Positions 7,932 through 16,570 of a stretch of DNA of 64,000 nucleotides are shown piece by piece (position 1 is the first letter of the stretch; every line of letters begins with the position of its first letter). The notes beneath the pieces were generated by a model. The model saw only the letters and a program-made list of their open reading frames with translations. It had not been told where the DNA came from and made no database searches. Position numbers and translations under genes: made by a program. This stretch comes from Paludibacteraceae bacterium (GTDB taxonomy: Bacteria; Bacteroidota; Bacteroidia; Bacteroidales; Paludibacteraceae). Location of the stretch: contig JAKSKV010000001.1 in assembly GCA_024401555.1 (NCBI GenBank), positions 166,409 to 230,408 of the forward strand, written 5' to 3'.

Positions 7932-9491
7932 ATGGCAGACAACAAGAAAGAACAAGAGAGAGAAGAACTTCATAAATCGATTTGGAATATAGCAAACGAA
8001 CTTCGTGGTGCTGTGGATGGCTGGGACTTTAAGCAATACGTTTTAGGCATCATGTTCTATCGCTACATCTCCGAGAACCTAACCTCATACATCAACAATG
8101 ACGAATGGAAGGCTGGTAATCATGACTTCGATTATGCTAAAATGAGTGATGCAGAGGCTGAGATCGCCAAAGATGGTTTGGTACAGGAGAAGGGATTCTT
8201 TATTTTGCCATCCGAGTTGTTTGAGAATGTTAGAAAGAACGCTGAGAAGAACGAGAACCTGAATGAGACACTGGAGAAAGTCTTTAATCATATCGAGGAG
8301 TCTGCCAAGGGTACCGAATCGGAGGGCAATTTCTCTGGCCTGTTCGATGATATAGACGTGAACTCCAACAAATTGGGAGCTACCGTTGACAAGCGAAACA
8401 AGAAACTATCTGCTATCTTGAATGAAATCGGCAACCTCAAACTGGGTTATCAAAACAATACCATAGACGCTTTCGGTGATGCCTACGAGTTTTTGATGGC
8501 TATGTATGCTTCTAATGCTGGTAAGTCTGGCGGTGAATACTATACGCCTCAGGAGGTTTCGGAGTTGCTTACTAGATTGGCAGTTGTGGGAAAGAAGACC
8601 GTGAATAAAGTCTATGATCCTGCTTGTGGTTCTGGTTCACTGTTGCTTCAAGCCATTAAGATTTTGGGCAAAGAGAATATCAAGCAAGGTTTCTACGGAC
8701 AGGAGAAGAATATCACCACCTACAACCTTTGCCGTATCAATATGTTCCTTCATGATGTGGGATTCGACAAGTTCAATATCGCTTGTGAAGATACCTTGTT
8801 AGCTCCACAACACTGGGATGATGAACCATTTGATGTTCTGTGCAGTAATCCACCTTATTCGGTAAAATGGGAAGGTGATGACAATCCTATCCTAATCAAT
8901 GATCCTCGCTTTAGTCCTGCTGGCGTATTGGCTCCGAAGGGTAAGGCTGATTTGGCTTTCATCATGCACTCTTTGTCATGGCTGAGTACAAATGGAACAG
9001 CCTCTATTGTCTGCTTCCCTGGTATTATGTATCGTGGTGGAGCGGAGCAGAAAATCCGAAAGTATATGGTGGACAACAATTATGTGGATTGTGTCATTCA
9101 ATTGCCAAGCAATCTCTTCTTCGGTACATCCATCGCCACCTGTATTATGGTGTTGAAGAAGTCGAAGAAAGATACTGGAATTCTCTTCATTGACGCTTCC
9201 AATGAGTGTGTCAAGGCTACCAACAACAATAAACTGACCTCGGAAAACATTCAGAAAATCGTTGAAACATTTACCGAGCGAAAGACAATCGACCACTTTA
9301 CCAAACTTGCCACCTACGACGAGGTGAAGGAGAACGAATATAACCTATCCGTCTCCACTTACGTTGAACAGGAAGACACCAGAGAGAAGGTGGACATCAA
9401 GGTACTCAATGCTGAATTAGAGAAGATCGTGGCTAGGGAGAATGAACTTAGAGCTGCTATTGATAACATCATTAAGGAGATTGAGGCATGA
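7932..9491 (+). CDS. hsdM: Type I restriction-modification DNA methyltransferase subunit
   Basis: 519 residues, the usual length for type IC HsdM. It transfers a methyl group from S-adenosylmethionine to adenine N6 within the sequence chosen by HsdS. Visible features are an N-terminal helical HsdM_N domain (about 1-160), the TPQEV pattern at 205-209, the SAM-binding motif DPACGSGS at 229-236 and the catalytic NPPY at 306-309. The C-terminus is a coiled helix (NAELEKIVARENELRAAIDN) that would contact HsdS. The gene overlaps hsdS by four bases (ATGA), implying coupled translation. The sequence resembles the EcoR124I family. Confidence 0.95.
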   Translation: MADNKKEQEREELHKSIWNIANELRGAVDGWDFKQYVLGIMFYRYISENLTSYINNDEWKAGNHDFDYAKMSDAEAEIAKDGLVQEKGFFILPSELFENVRKNAEKNENLNETLEKVFNHIEESAKGTESEGNFSGLFDDIDVNSNKLGATVDKRNKKLSAILNEIGNLKLGYQNNTIDAFGDAYEFLMAMYASNAGKSGGEYYTPQEVSELLTRLAVVGKKTVNKVYDPACGSGSLLLQAIKILGKENIKQGFYGQEKNITTYNLCRINMFLHDVGFDKFNIACEDTLLAPQHWDDEPFDVLCSNPPYSVKWEGDDNPILINDPRFSPAGVLAPKGKADLAFIMHSLSWLSTNGTASIVCFPGIMYRGGAEQKIRKYMVDNNYVDCVIQLPSNLFFGTSIATCIMVLKKSKKDTGILFIDASNECVKATNNNKLTSENIQKIVETFTERKTIDHFTKLATYDEVKENEYNLSVSTYVEQEDTREKVDIKVLNAELEKIVARENELRAAIDNIIKEIEA

Positions 9492-10768
9492 GTAAGATTG
9501 AGGAACTATTAGAGAAGCTTTGTCCTGATGGTGTGGAGTATTCTTTATTTTCTGATGTGTGTGATACAGTAACTGATTACACTGCTGCGGGTTCTTTTGC
9601 TGACATCGCCAAAAATGTGAAATATTATGCGGAGAAGCAATATGGGCAATTAGTTCGTACAACAGATTTGAAATCTAGTTTTTCTAGTAAGAATCAGGTA
9701 TTCATTGATGAGCATGCATTCCAATATTTATGGAGAGTAAACTTAGATAAAGAGTCTTTGATTCTGCCCAACATTGGAAATTGTGGTGAAGTTTATTATG
9801 TCCTGCCTGAAATGTTACCAGAGGCAAATAATGTATTAGGGCCTAATGCAATTCTTGTTCGAAGTTCAACCATCAACAATCGGTTTTTATACCATTTGTT
9901 TCAAGGAAGGGAATTTCAAGACAATCTTTCTAGGATCACATCAACGACAGGTCAAGGGAAATTTAACAAGACAGATTTGAAGAAAATTTCCATCCCAGTT
10001 CCCCCTCTTCCTATCCAAGAAGAGATAGTCAGGATATTAGATACTTTTACAGAGCTTACAGCAGAGCTTACAGCAGAGCTTACAGCAGAGCTTACAGCTA
10101 GGAAGAAGCAGTATGAGCATTATTTGAATGGATTCTTTGGAAGGGATATTGACGAAATGAGCAAGAAGGGAAATGTAGTTTCTTTGTCTTCTATTGGATC
10201 ATTGCAAAGAGGCAAAAGATTTGTTCATGCCGATGCTGTTGATGAAGGAGTTCCATGTGTTCATTATGGAGAATTATATACTCACTATGGCGTTTTTGCT
10301 ACGGAAGCCAAATCTCATATACGAGAGGATTTACGTTCCAAGATGCGTTATGCTAAGAAAAATGATGTGATTATTGTAGGTGCAGGAGAAAACAAAACTG
10401 ATATTGGTGTAGGTGTAGCATGGTTAGGTGACGAAAATGTTGCCGTTCATGATGCTTGCTATACATTCACTACGGACCAAAACCCAAAATTCATTTCGTA
10501 CTATTTAAGAACAGAATTGTATCATAATCAATTGAAGAAATGGGTGGCAGAGGGAAAGATTTGTGCTGTATCTGCTGATGGTATTGGCAAATCACTTCTT
10601 AGTCTTCCATCCCTTCAAGAGCAAGAACGAATAGTCAACATCTTAGATAAATTCGACGCTTATTGCAACGACATTTCCAAAGGTTTACCGGCAGAGATCG
10701 AGGGCAGAAAGAAGCAATACGAATACTACAGAGACCAGTTGTTGAATTTTAAGAGAAAGGAAAGATGA
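9488..10768 (+). CDS. hsdS: Type I restriction-modification specificity subunit
   Basis: 426 residues in the circular arrangement of HsdS proteins: target-recognition domain 1 (about 1-165), central conserved spacer helix (PLPIQEEIVRILDTF, then the TAEL repeats, then RKKQYEHY), target-recognition domain 2 (about 220-375), and a distal spacer (LQEQERIVNILDKF to RKKQYEYYRDQLL). The two spacers resemble each other and those of EcoR124I, so this is type IC. It sets the DNA sequence recognised by the M2S1 methylase and the R2M2S1 nuclease. The recognition sequence cannot be predicted from the sequence by eye. Translation is coupled to hsdM. Confidence 0.93.
   Translation: MSKIEELLEKLCPDGVEYSLFSDVCDTVTDYTAAGSFADIAKNVKYYAEKQYGQLVRTTDLKSSFSSKNQVFIDEHAFQYLWRVNLDKESLILPNIGNCGEVYYVLPEMLPEANNVLGPNAILVRSSTINNRFLYHLFQGREFQDNLSRITSTTGQGKFNKTDLKKISIPVPPLPIQEEIVRILDTFTELTAELTAELTAELTARKKQYEHYLNGFFGRDIDEMSKKGNVVSLSSIGSLQRGKRFVHADAVDEGVPCVHYGELYTHYGVFATEAKSHIREDLRSKMRYAKKNDVIIVGAGENKTDIGVGVAWLGDENVAVHDACYTFTTDQNPKFISYYLRTELYHNQLKKWVAEGKICAVSADGIGKSLLSLPSLQEQERIVNILDKFDAYCNDISKGLPAEIEGRKKQYEYYRDQLLNFKRKER
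10049..10099 (+). repeat. hsdS: In-frame 12-base tandem repeat (TAEL repeats) in the hsdS spacer
   Basis: ACAGCAGAGCTT occurs three times without a mismatch at 10058-10069, 10070-10081 and 10082-10093. It is preceded by a shortened unit (ACAGAGCTT) and followed by ACAGCT. The protein reads TELTAELTAELTAELTA. In EcoR124I, changing from two to three TAEL units lengthens the gap between the two half-sites by one base, so this array is a candidate site for slippage that switches specificity without breaking the frame. Confidence 0.9.
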
Positions 10769-10788
10769 AAAAAGTCCTCTTTTTAATT

Positions 10789-10833
10789 GTGGCAGAATTT
10801 TGAATTATTGTGTCTTCTTGTTAATTTTGCCAC
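10789..10833 (+). promoter_or_regulatory. Promoter of xre-immA-PIN with overlapping inverted-repeat operator
   Basis: A TTTG box at 10799-10802 and TAATTTTG at 10822-10829 are separated by 19 bases, an almost ideal Bacteroidota promoter, with the xre ATG at 10855. An inverted repeat GTGGCAGAATT (10789-10799) and AATTTTGCCAC (10823-10833) matches at 10 of 11 positions; its right arm covers the -7 element and its left arm ends at the first base of the -33 box. Such a layout suggests repression of the promoter by the XRE protein it drives (inference). Confidence 0.65.
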
Positions 10834-10854
10834 GGAAAAATAAGTAACTGGATT

Positions 10855-11196
10855 ATGGAAGAAAAGATGTTGCTGGGACGAAATCTCAAGATTTTAAGGG
10901 AGATAAACGATTATACGCAGGACAAAATGGCGAGTTTTCTAAATATAGGAAGATCCGCATACGCTAACTACGAGTCTGGTGAACGCGAGTTGCCATTGTC
11001 ATTGATGGAGCGTTTGTCCGATTTGTTTGGTTGCGATTTGTCTGTTTTCTATGAAGAGGATGAGTCTAATGTAAAGTCGTTGCTCTCAACAGCATTCCGT
11101 ATCGAGAGTCTGTCCGACGAAGATATGAAACAGATAGCTTTGCTTAAATCTATCGTTAAGAATTATATAAAAATGGAAAATCTATTATGCAAGTAA
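10855..11196 (+). CDS. XRE-family helix-turn-helix regulator (antitoxin-like)
   Basis: 113 residues. Residues about 6-62 form a Cro/C1-type HTH (LGRNLKILREINDYTQDKMA, then RSAYANYESGERELP), followed by a helical tail with a second weak domain. Proteins of this class pair with COG2856/ImmA metallopeptidases and act as DNA-binding antitoxins or as repressors cleaved by their partner. The stop overlaps the start of the peptidase gene by 10 bases. The inverted repeat over its own promoter supports autoregulation. It sits between hsdS and hsdR, a position often occupied by such modules in Bacteroidales. Confidence 0.88.
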   Translation: MEEKMLLGRNLKILREINDYTQDKMASFLNIGRSAYANYESGERELPLSLMERLSDLFGCDLSVFYEEDESNVKSLLSTAFRIESLSDEDMKQIALLKSIVKNYIKMENLLCK

Positions 11197-11897
11197 AACG
11201 ATTACGTATAGATGACGCCGAATTGTTGGCTCAGAAATTCAGGGCAGACATCGGATTGAGCGCTACGGAACCCGTCAGCGTAAAGTCCATCTTACGAAGA
11301 CTGAATATACAGACAATCTATCGCCCAATGTCTGAAAACTCATACGGAGTTAGTGTTAAGACCCCAAATAACATCATGTTTGTGTTGGTGAACAGTAACT
11401 CGACGCGGGGACGTCAACATTTCACCATCGCACATGAATTGTATCATTTATATTTTGATGAAGCACCCACTCCACACATTTGTGGAGAGGCAGGGAAAAA
11501 TCCGACGGAACGAAATGCGGACATGTTTGCTTCTGCATTCTTGATGCCTCGTGAGGGTGTCTTGAAGAATATCCCCAAGGAAGAACTCGGAAACGTTTCC
11601 ATCTCGACCGTCTTGAAGTTGGAGCAATTATTTCAGGTTTCACGATCGACGCTACTGATCCGGTTGGAGTCATTGAATGTCATCACCAAAAAACAATACG
11701 AGGAATTGTCTAAATACTCGGTGAAAGAGAGCGCGAAAAACTATGGTTACACAGACCTTTCCCTTTACGAAAAGGGGAACGAAGGTATCTCTATTACCGA
11801 TTTTGGCGAAAAGGCAAGAAAACTCTTCGATCAGGGAATGATCTCCGAAGGTCATTATATGGAACTACTGAACATGTTACAATATGGCGGCAACTAA
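11187..11897 (+). CDS. ImmA/IrrE-family zinc metallopeptidase
   Basis: 236 residues. The zinc motif HELYH lies at 83-87 in the context HFTIAHELYHLYFDE, and NPTERNADMFASAFLMP at about 105-121 supplies the third ligand region typical of COG2856. Known members cleave an XRE-type repressor, as ImmA does with ImmR and IrrE with DdrO. The tail (about 125-236) is a helical wHTH-like region. It overlaps xre upstream by 10 bases and the PIN gene downstream by 14 bases, so the three genes form one translational unit. The expected target is the adjacent XRE protein (inference). Confidence 0.9.
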   Translation: MQVKRLRIDDAELLAQKFRADIGLSATEPVSVKSILRRLNIQTIYRPMSENSYGVSVKTPNNIMFVLVNSNSTRGRQHFTIAHELYHLYFDEAPTPHICGEAGKNPTERNADMFASAFLMPREGVLKNIPKEELGNVSISTVLKLEQLFQVSRSTLLIRLESLNVITKKQYEELSKYSVKESAKNYGYTDLSLYEKGNEGISITDFGEKARKLFDQGMISEGHYMELLNMLQYGGN

Positions 11898-12408
11898 GGT
11901 TCAAATTGTACTTGACGCAGATGTTATCATCCATTTTTCGAAAGGCGATTTGCTTTCAACTCTTCCTGATTTTTTGCCAATGTATGACTTCGTGGTGTTG
12001 GACAAAGTGATGGAAGAGATAAATGAGCCTATAAAAACTCAATTGAACAAGCAGATTAGTTTGCTCAAAAATATACGTGTGGTTGATTTTGGAACTACTG
12101 CGGAAGAAAGAAAAGAGTATGCCATGTTGACCTCCAAACTGTTCTTGGGTAAAGGAGAGAGTGCTTGTATGGCTTATTGCCGCTTCAACCATGATGTTGT
12201 GGGAAGCAGCAACCTCAAAGACATAGCTAACTATTGCAAAGAAAATAGTATAGTTTATTTGACTACACTGGATTTTCTTCACTACGGGATTTCTTCTGGG
12301 AAAATCACGGATAAAGAGGCAAATGAATTCATTTCGGTAGTTAATGACAAAGGAAGCAAATTGCCTATTGTGGATATGTCCGTGTATCATTGCTCCAAAA
12401 TGGTGTGA
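11884..12408 (+). CDS. PIN-like domain protein, third gene of the xre-immA module
   Basis: 174 residues with a PIN-fold layout: LDADVI at the start (D11, D13), an acidic pair E44/E45, and GKGESA with E92. Where PIN nucleases usually carry a further acidic pair, this protein reads VVGSSNLKDI (S108, S109, N110), so the metal site may be altered or family-specific. PIN proteins are RNases and often toxins. Here it is translated with the ImmA-type peptidase and the XRE protein, suggesting a three-part toxin-antitoxin or control module inside the restriction locus. The toxin role is inferred. Confidence 0.7.
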   Translation: MAATKVQIVLDADVIIHFSKGDLLSTLPDFLPMYDFVVLDKVMEEINEPIKTQLNKQISLLKNIRVVDFGTTAEERKEYAMLTSKLFLGKGESACMAYCRFNHDVVGSSNLKDIANYCKENSIVYLTTLDFLHYGISSGKITDKEANEFISVVNDKGSKLPIVDMSVYHCSKMV

Positions 12409-12516
12409 TAATGGCATTTTAATAGCTTTTTTTATTAGGAAGAAGTTGTAAGGTGTTGTAATACAATATAATAGAAATTGTAAATTTAATAGGTTTCGCC
12501 TAATTTTTAATAGCCT

Positions 12517-15500
12517 ATGTCTTTTTTCAATATCATAACAGAATCCGAGAATGCTACGGTGGTGAGTGAATACAAACCACAAGCATCAAAACAGGCTTCC
12601 TACCAGAGTGAGGCTGAACTGGAGAAGGACTTTATCCGTATGTTGGGTGAACAGTCCTACGAATACCTGACCATACACCAGGAGAAGGATTTGATAGACA
12701 ACCTTCGGAGACAGTTGGAATTGGTGAACGACTACCAATTCTCCGACGATGAGTGGAACCGTTTCTTCTCTCAGATACTTGCCAATCCGAACAATGGCAT
12801 AAAGGAGAAGACCCGAATAATTCAGGAGGATTACCGACAGATATTGAAGAAGGATGATGGTGGTACAAAGAATATCTCCCTTATCGACAAATCCAACATC
12901 CATAACAACCGCCTACAAGTCATCAACCAGTATGAGGTGAAAGACGGCAACCATGATAACCGTTATGATGTGACCATATTGGTGAACGGACTGCCTTTGG
13001 TTCATGTGGAGTTGAAGAGAAGAGGCGTTGCGATAAAGGAGGCTTTTAATCAGATCAACCGTTACCAGAGAGATTCGTTTTGGGCTGGCTGTGGATTGTT
13101 CCAGTACGTTCAAATATTCGTGATCTCCAACGGAACACACACGAAATACTACTCCAATACTACAAGAGACAATCATATCAAGGATGCTAACTCTTCCTCA
13201 AAAGGCAAGAAGACGAAGACCAGCAACAGTTTTGAGTTCACCTCTTTCTGGGCAGACGCTAACAATAGGGTGATTCTCGATTTGGTGGATTTCACAAAGA
13301 CATTCTTCTCCAAACATACGCTGCTGAATATCCTGACCAAGTATTGTGTCTTTACGGCAGAGGAGTTGTTGTTGGTGATGAGACCGTATCAGATTGTGGC
13401 TACGGAGAGAATCTTGAACAGAATTGAGGTCTCTTCCAACTACAAGAAATATGGCACCATTGACGGAGGTGGATACATCTGGCACACGACGGGATCAGGA
13501 AAGACGCTCACGTCATTCAAAACGGCAAGATTAGCCTCTAAGATGGATGGTGTGGAAAAGGTGCTTTTCGTGGTTGATCGTAAGGATTTGGATTACCAGA
13601 CCATGAGGGAGTATGACCGATTTGAAAAGGGTGCGGCCAATTCCAATCGTTCCACTACAATTTTAGCCAAACAATTGGGTGATGATAAGTCTAATATCAT
13701 CATCACGACCATACAGAAACTCTCCACCTACATCGCCAAGAACAAGACAAGTGAGGCGTATGACAAGCATGTGGTGATCATCTTCGATGAGTGTCATAGA
13801 AGCCAGTTCGGAGAGATGCACTTGGCTATTACAAGGGCTTTCAAGAAATACCATATCTTCGGATTTACAGGTACGCCGATATTCGCTGTCAATTCAGGCT
13901 CAGGCAAAGGTAATCTTAAAACGACAGCCCAGGCATTCGGAGACAAACTCCATGCCTATACCATTGTGGATGCCATCAACGATAAGAATGTACTACCGTT
14001 TAGGGTGGATTACATTAAGACGGTTGACTTGCCAGAGGATATTAAGGACGAGAAGGTTTGGGGTATTGATCGTGAGAAGGTGTTTATGGATCCAGAGAGA
14101 ATCAGAAAGGTGACTACATATATCCTGGACAACTTCGACCGTAAGACCTACCGTAATCAGAAGAAATATAAATACAGCATAGTCACCAATGTTCCAGAGG
14201 TGGTAATGGCGAAGGATCGGAACAAGGTAAAGGAAGAGAAGCAAGCAGTTCATGTGGACGGATTCAATTCCATCTTTGCCGTAGCCTCGATAGATGCAGC
14301 CAAACTCTATTATAACGAGTTCAAGCGTCAGATGAAGGAGTCGCCAGAGAAGGCTTTGAGAATCGGTTTGATATATTCCTACGGAGCCAACGAAGAAGAA
14401 GCTGATGGTATTTTGGATGAGGAGAATAGTGAGAGTACGGACAATTTGGATGCGACCAGCAGAGATTTCTTGGAGGCTGCCATCAAGGACTATAACGAGA
14501 TGTTCAGCACCAACTACGATACTTCCAGCGATAAGTTCCAGAACTACTACAAGGATGTCTCTTTGAGGATGAAGAATAAGGAACTTGATTTGCTGATTGT
14601 GGTGAATATGTTCTTGACAGGTTTCGACGCTACCACATTGAATACGCTTTGGGTGGACAAGAACCTCAGGATGCATGGTCTCCTTCAAGCCTATTCAAGA
14701 ACCAACCGTATCTTGAACAGTATCAAGACATTCGGTAATATCGTATGTTTCAGAAATCTTCAAAAGGCTACAGATGACGCTATTTCGTTGTTCGGAGATA
14801 AGGAGGCTACAGGTCTGGCAATACTACGAGGCTTTAAGGATTACTACTATGGATTTGACGATGATAAGGGTAAGCATCATTTGGGATATGTGGAGATGAT
14901 AGACCAACTCTTAAACAAATTCCCTATCGAGGATCCTATTATCGGAGAAGCCAAACAAAAGGAGTTCATCAAGCTGTTTGGTGCTGTCTTGAGGATGATG
15001 AACTTGCTCTCTTGTTTCGATGATTTCGCTGGAAAGGAGATTTTGAGCGAGATGAACCTACAAGACTACAAGAGCATTTATTTGGATTTGAAAGACACAC
15101 TGGTTCCACCCGTTGAGGGAGGGGCAAAGATAATCAATGACGATATTGTCTTTGAAATTGAGCTCTTGAAGCAAGTGGACATCAATATTGACTACATTCT
15201 CATGATGGTTCAGCAATACCATGAGAAGCATTGTAAGGATAAGGAGATATTGGTTAAAATCAGCAAAGCGATCGAGTCATCCCCTGAACTTCGCAGCAAG
15301 AAAGACCTTATCATCAGTTTCGTGAATGGCATGAATGATGTTGAAGGTGATGTGGTTGATTCCTGGAAAGATTATATCCGAGAGAAGAAGGAAACGGAAC
15401 TACAGCAGATTATCACAGATGAGAAGTTGAAGGAAGAGGAAACTAAGAAATTTGTGAACGACTGCTTTGAGACGGGAACGGTAAAGACAACAGGAACCGA

Positions 15501-15618
15501 CATCAACAACATCCTTCCACCTACCTCTCGTTTCGGTGGTGGTAATCGTGACAGCATAAGAGTCCGAGTGCTGGAGAAGATCAAGGCTTATTTTGAGAGG
15601 TTCTGGGGAATGGAGTAA
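12517..15618 (+). CDS. hsdR: Type I restriction enzyme, restriction/translocase subunit
   Basis: 1,033 residues, normal for type IC HsdR. The N-terminal nuclease has D151, E165 and K167 (YDVTILVNG, then VHVELKRRG); as I recall these are the same residue numbers as the EcoR124I catalytic triad. The SF2 translocase has Walker A HTTGSGKT (323-330), DECH (424-427) and FTGTP (about 450-454), and the second RecA domain contains FLTGFDATTLNTLWVDKNL. The C-terminal helical region binds the methylase core. It pumps unmethylated DNA and cuts at a distance. It is separated from the PIN gene by about 108 bases that include a small hairpin, so it may be transcribed independently. Confidence 0.95.
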   Translation: MSFFNIITESENATVVSEYKPQASKQASYQSEAELEKDFIRMLGEQSYEYLTIHQEKDLIDNLRRQLELVNDYQFSDDEWNRFFSQILANPNNGIKEKTRIIQEDYRQILKKDDGGTKNISLIDKSNIHNNRLQVINQYEVKDGNHDNRYDVTILVNGLPLVHVELKRRGVAIKEAFNQINRYQRDSFWAGCGLFQYVQIFVISNGTHTKYYSNTTRDNHIKDANSSSKGKKTKTSNSFEFTSFWADANNRVILDLVDFTKTFFSKHTLLNILTKYCVFTAEELLLVMRPYQIVATERILNRIEVSSNYKKYGTIDGGGYIWHTTGSGKTLTSFKTARLASKMDGVEKVLFVVDRKDLDYQTMREYDRFEKGAANSNRSTTILAKQLGDDKSNIIITTIQKLSTYIAKNKTSEAYDKHVVIIFDECHRSQFGEMHLAITRAFKKYHIFGFTGTPIFAVNSGSGKGNLKTTAQAFGDKLHAYTIVDAINDKNVLPFRVDYIKTVDLPEDIKDEKVWGIDREKVFMDPERIRKVTTYILDNFDRKTYRNQKKYKYSIVTNVPEVVMAKDRNKVKEEKQAVHVDGFNSIFAVASIDAAKLYYNEFKRQMKESPEKALRIGLIYSYGANEEEADGILDEENSESTDNLDATSRDFLEAAIKDYNEMFSTNYDTSSDKFQNYYKDVSLRMKNKELDLLIVVNMFLTGFDATTLNTLWVDKNLRMHGLLQAYSRTNRILNSIKTFGNIVCFRNLQKATDDAISLFGDKEATGLAILRGFKDYYYGFDDDKGKHHLGYVEMIDQLLNKFPIEDPIIGEAKQKEFIKLFGAVLRMMNLLSCFDDFAGKEILSEMNLQDYKSIYLDLKDTLVPPVEGGAKIINDDIVFEIELLKQVDINIDYILMMVQQYHEKHCKDKEILVKISKAIESSPELRSKKDLIISFVNGMNDVEGDVVDSWKDYIREKKETELQQIITDEKLKEEETKKFVNDCFETGTVKTTGTDINNILPPTSRFGGGNRDSIRVRVLEKIKAYFERFWGME

Positions 15619-15632
15619 TAGAATAAAGATTT

Positions 15633-16553
15633 ATGGAATTAGGAGAACTTAAAGAAGTAGATATACGAAAGGTCTGGGCTCACGAGCAATATGACTTTTC
15701 AAAATGGTTGGCAGAAGAGAGTAACATCAACAAATTGGGTGATACTCTTGGTCTCTCTTTGTCTGATATTGAGACGGAGAAGTTTGTTGGTAATTATCGT
15801 TGTGATATTCTATGTAAGGATGATAACGATAGAAATGTATTGATAGAGAACCAACTTGAACCTACCAATCATGATCACCTTGGAAAGATAATTACCTATG
15901 CTTCTGGTCTTGATGCTAGTATTGTTGTCTGGATAGTAGCAGAAGCAAGGGATGAACACGCCAGTGCTATAGAATGGTTGAACAAACATACTGATAAAGA
16001 CCTTTCATTCTTCCTAATAGAGATTCATGCTTACACGATAGATGGTTCCAAACCAGCTCCATACTTTAAGATAATTGAGCAGCCTAACGATTTCGCTAAG
16101 CAGTTGAGGTCGATGTCAGGTACAGGAGAATTAAATGAGTCTCAGAATAAGAGGTTGGAATTCTGGACGCAGTTTAATGAAAGAATAGAAAAGAAAGGTA
16201 ATCCGTTCAATAAGAGAAAAGCAACAACAGATCATTGGTATTCGGTTGCCGTAGGATCCTCAAAGTGTCACATTTCCATTGATTTGGTGAATAGAGAACA
16301 TAAGATAAGGGTGTCGATGTGGATCCCAAATGACAAAAGCCTGTATGACAAGTTTTATGATAGTTGCTCTGTAATAGAGGATAAGGTAGGCTTTAAACTG
16401 AACTGGGATAGATTGGATAATAACAAAGCGTCTTTCATCTGCACCTATATTGAAGGCCTAGACTTTAATAACCAGGATAATTATGAGGAACTGATGGACA
16501 AGATTATTGAGTATGTGATGTTGTTCAAGAAGGCGTTTAGTCCGTTTATTTAG
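15633..16553 (+). CDS. DUF4268 protein with PD-(D/E)XK-like nuclease fold
   Basis: 306 residues beginning 14 bases after hsdR. The N-terminal half has D58 (YRCDILCKDD) and the E-x-Q variant of the nuclease motif (VLIENQ, E72/Q74), then NHDHLGKIITYASGLDAS, a pattern of restriction-endonuclease-like proteins. The C-terminal half (about 160-306) corresponds to DUF4268, which often follows this fold. The protein lacks the standard lysine at the third position, but Q is known in some nucleases of this superfamily. Its place directly behind hsdR suggests an accessory defence role; no activity is proven. Confidence 0.75.
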   Translation: MELGELKEVDIRKVWAHEQYDFSKWLAEESNINKLGDTLGLSLSDIETEKFVGNYRCDILCKDDNDRNVLIENQLEPTNHDHLGKIITYASGLDASIVVWIVAEARDEHASAIEWLNKHTDKDLSFFLIEIHAYTIDGSKPAPYFKIIEQPNDFAKQLRSMSGTGELNESQNKRLEFWTQFNERIEKKGNPFNKRKATTDHWYSVAVGSSKCHISIDLVNREHKIRVSMWIPNDKSLYDKFYDSCSVIEDKVGFKLNWDRLDNNKASFICTYIEGLDFNNQDNYEELMDKIIEYVMLFKKAFSPFI

Positions 16554-16570
16554 AGTTCTCATTGCATGTC

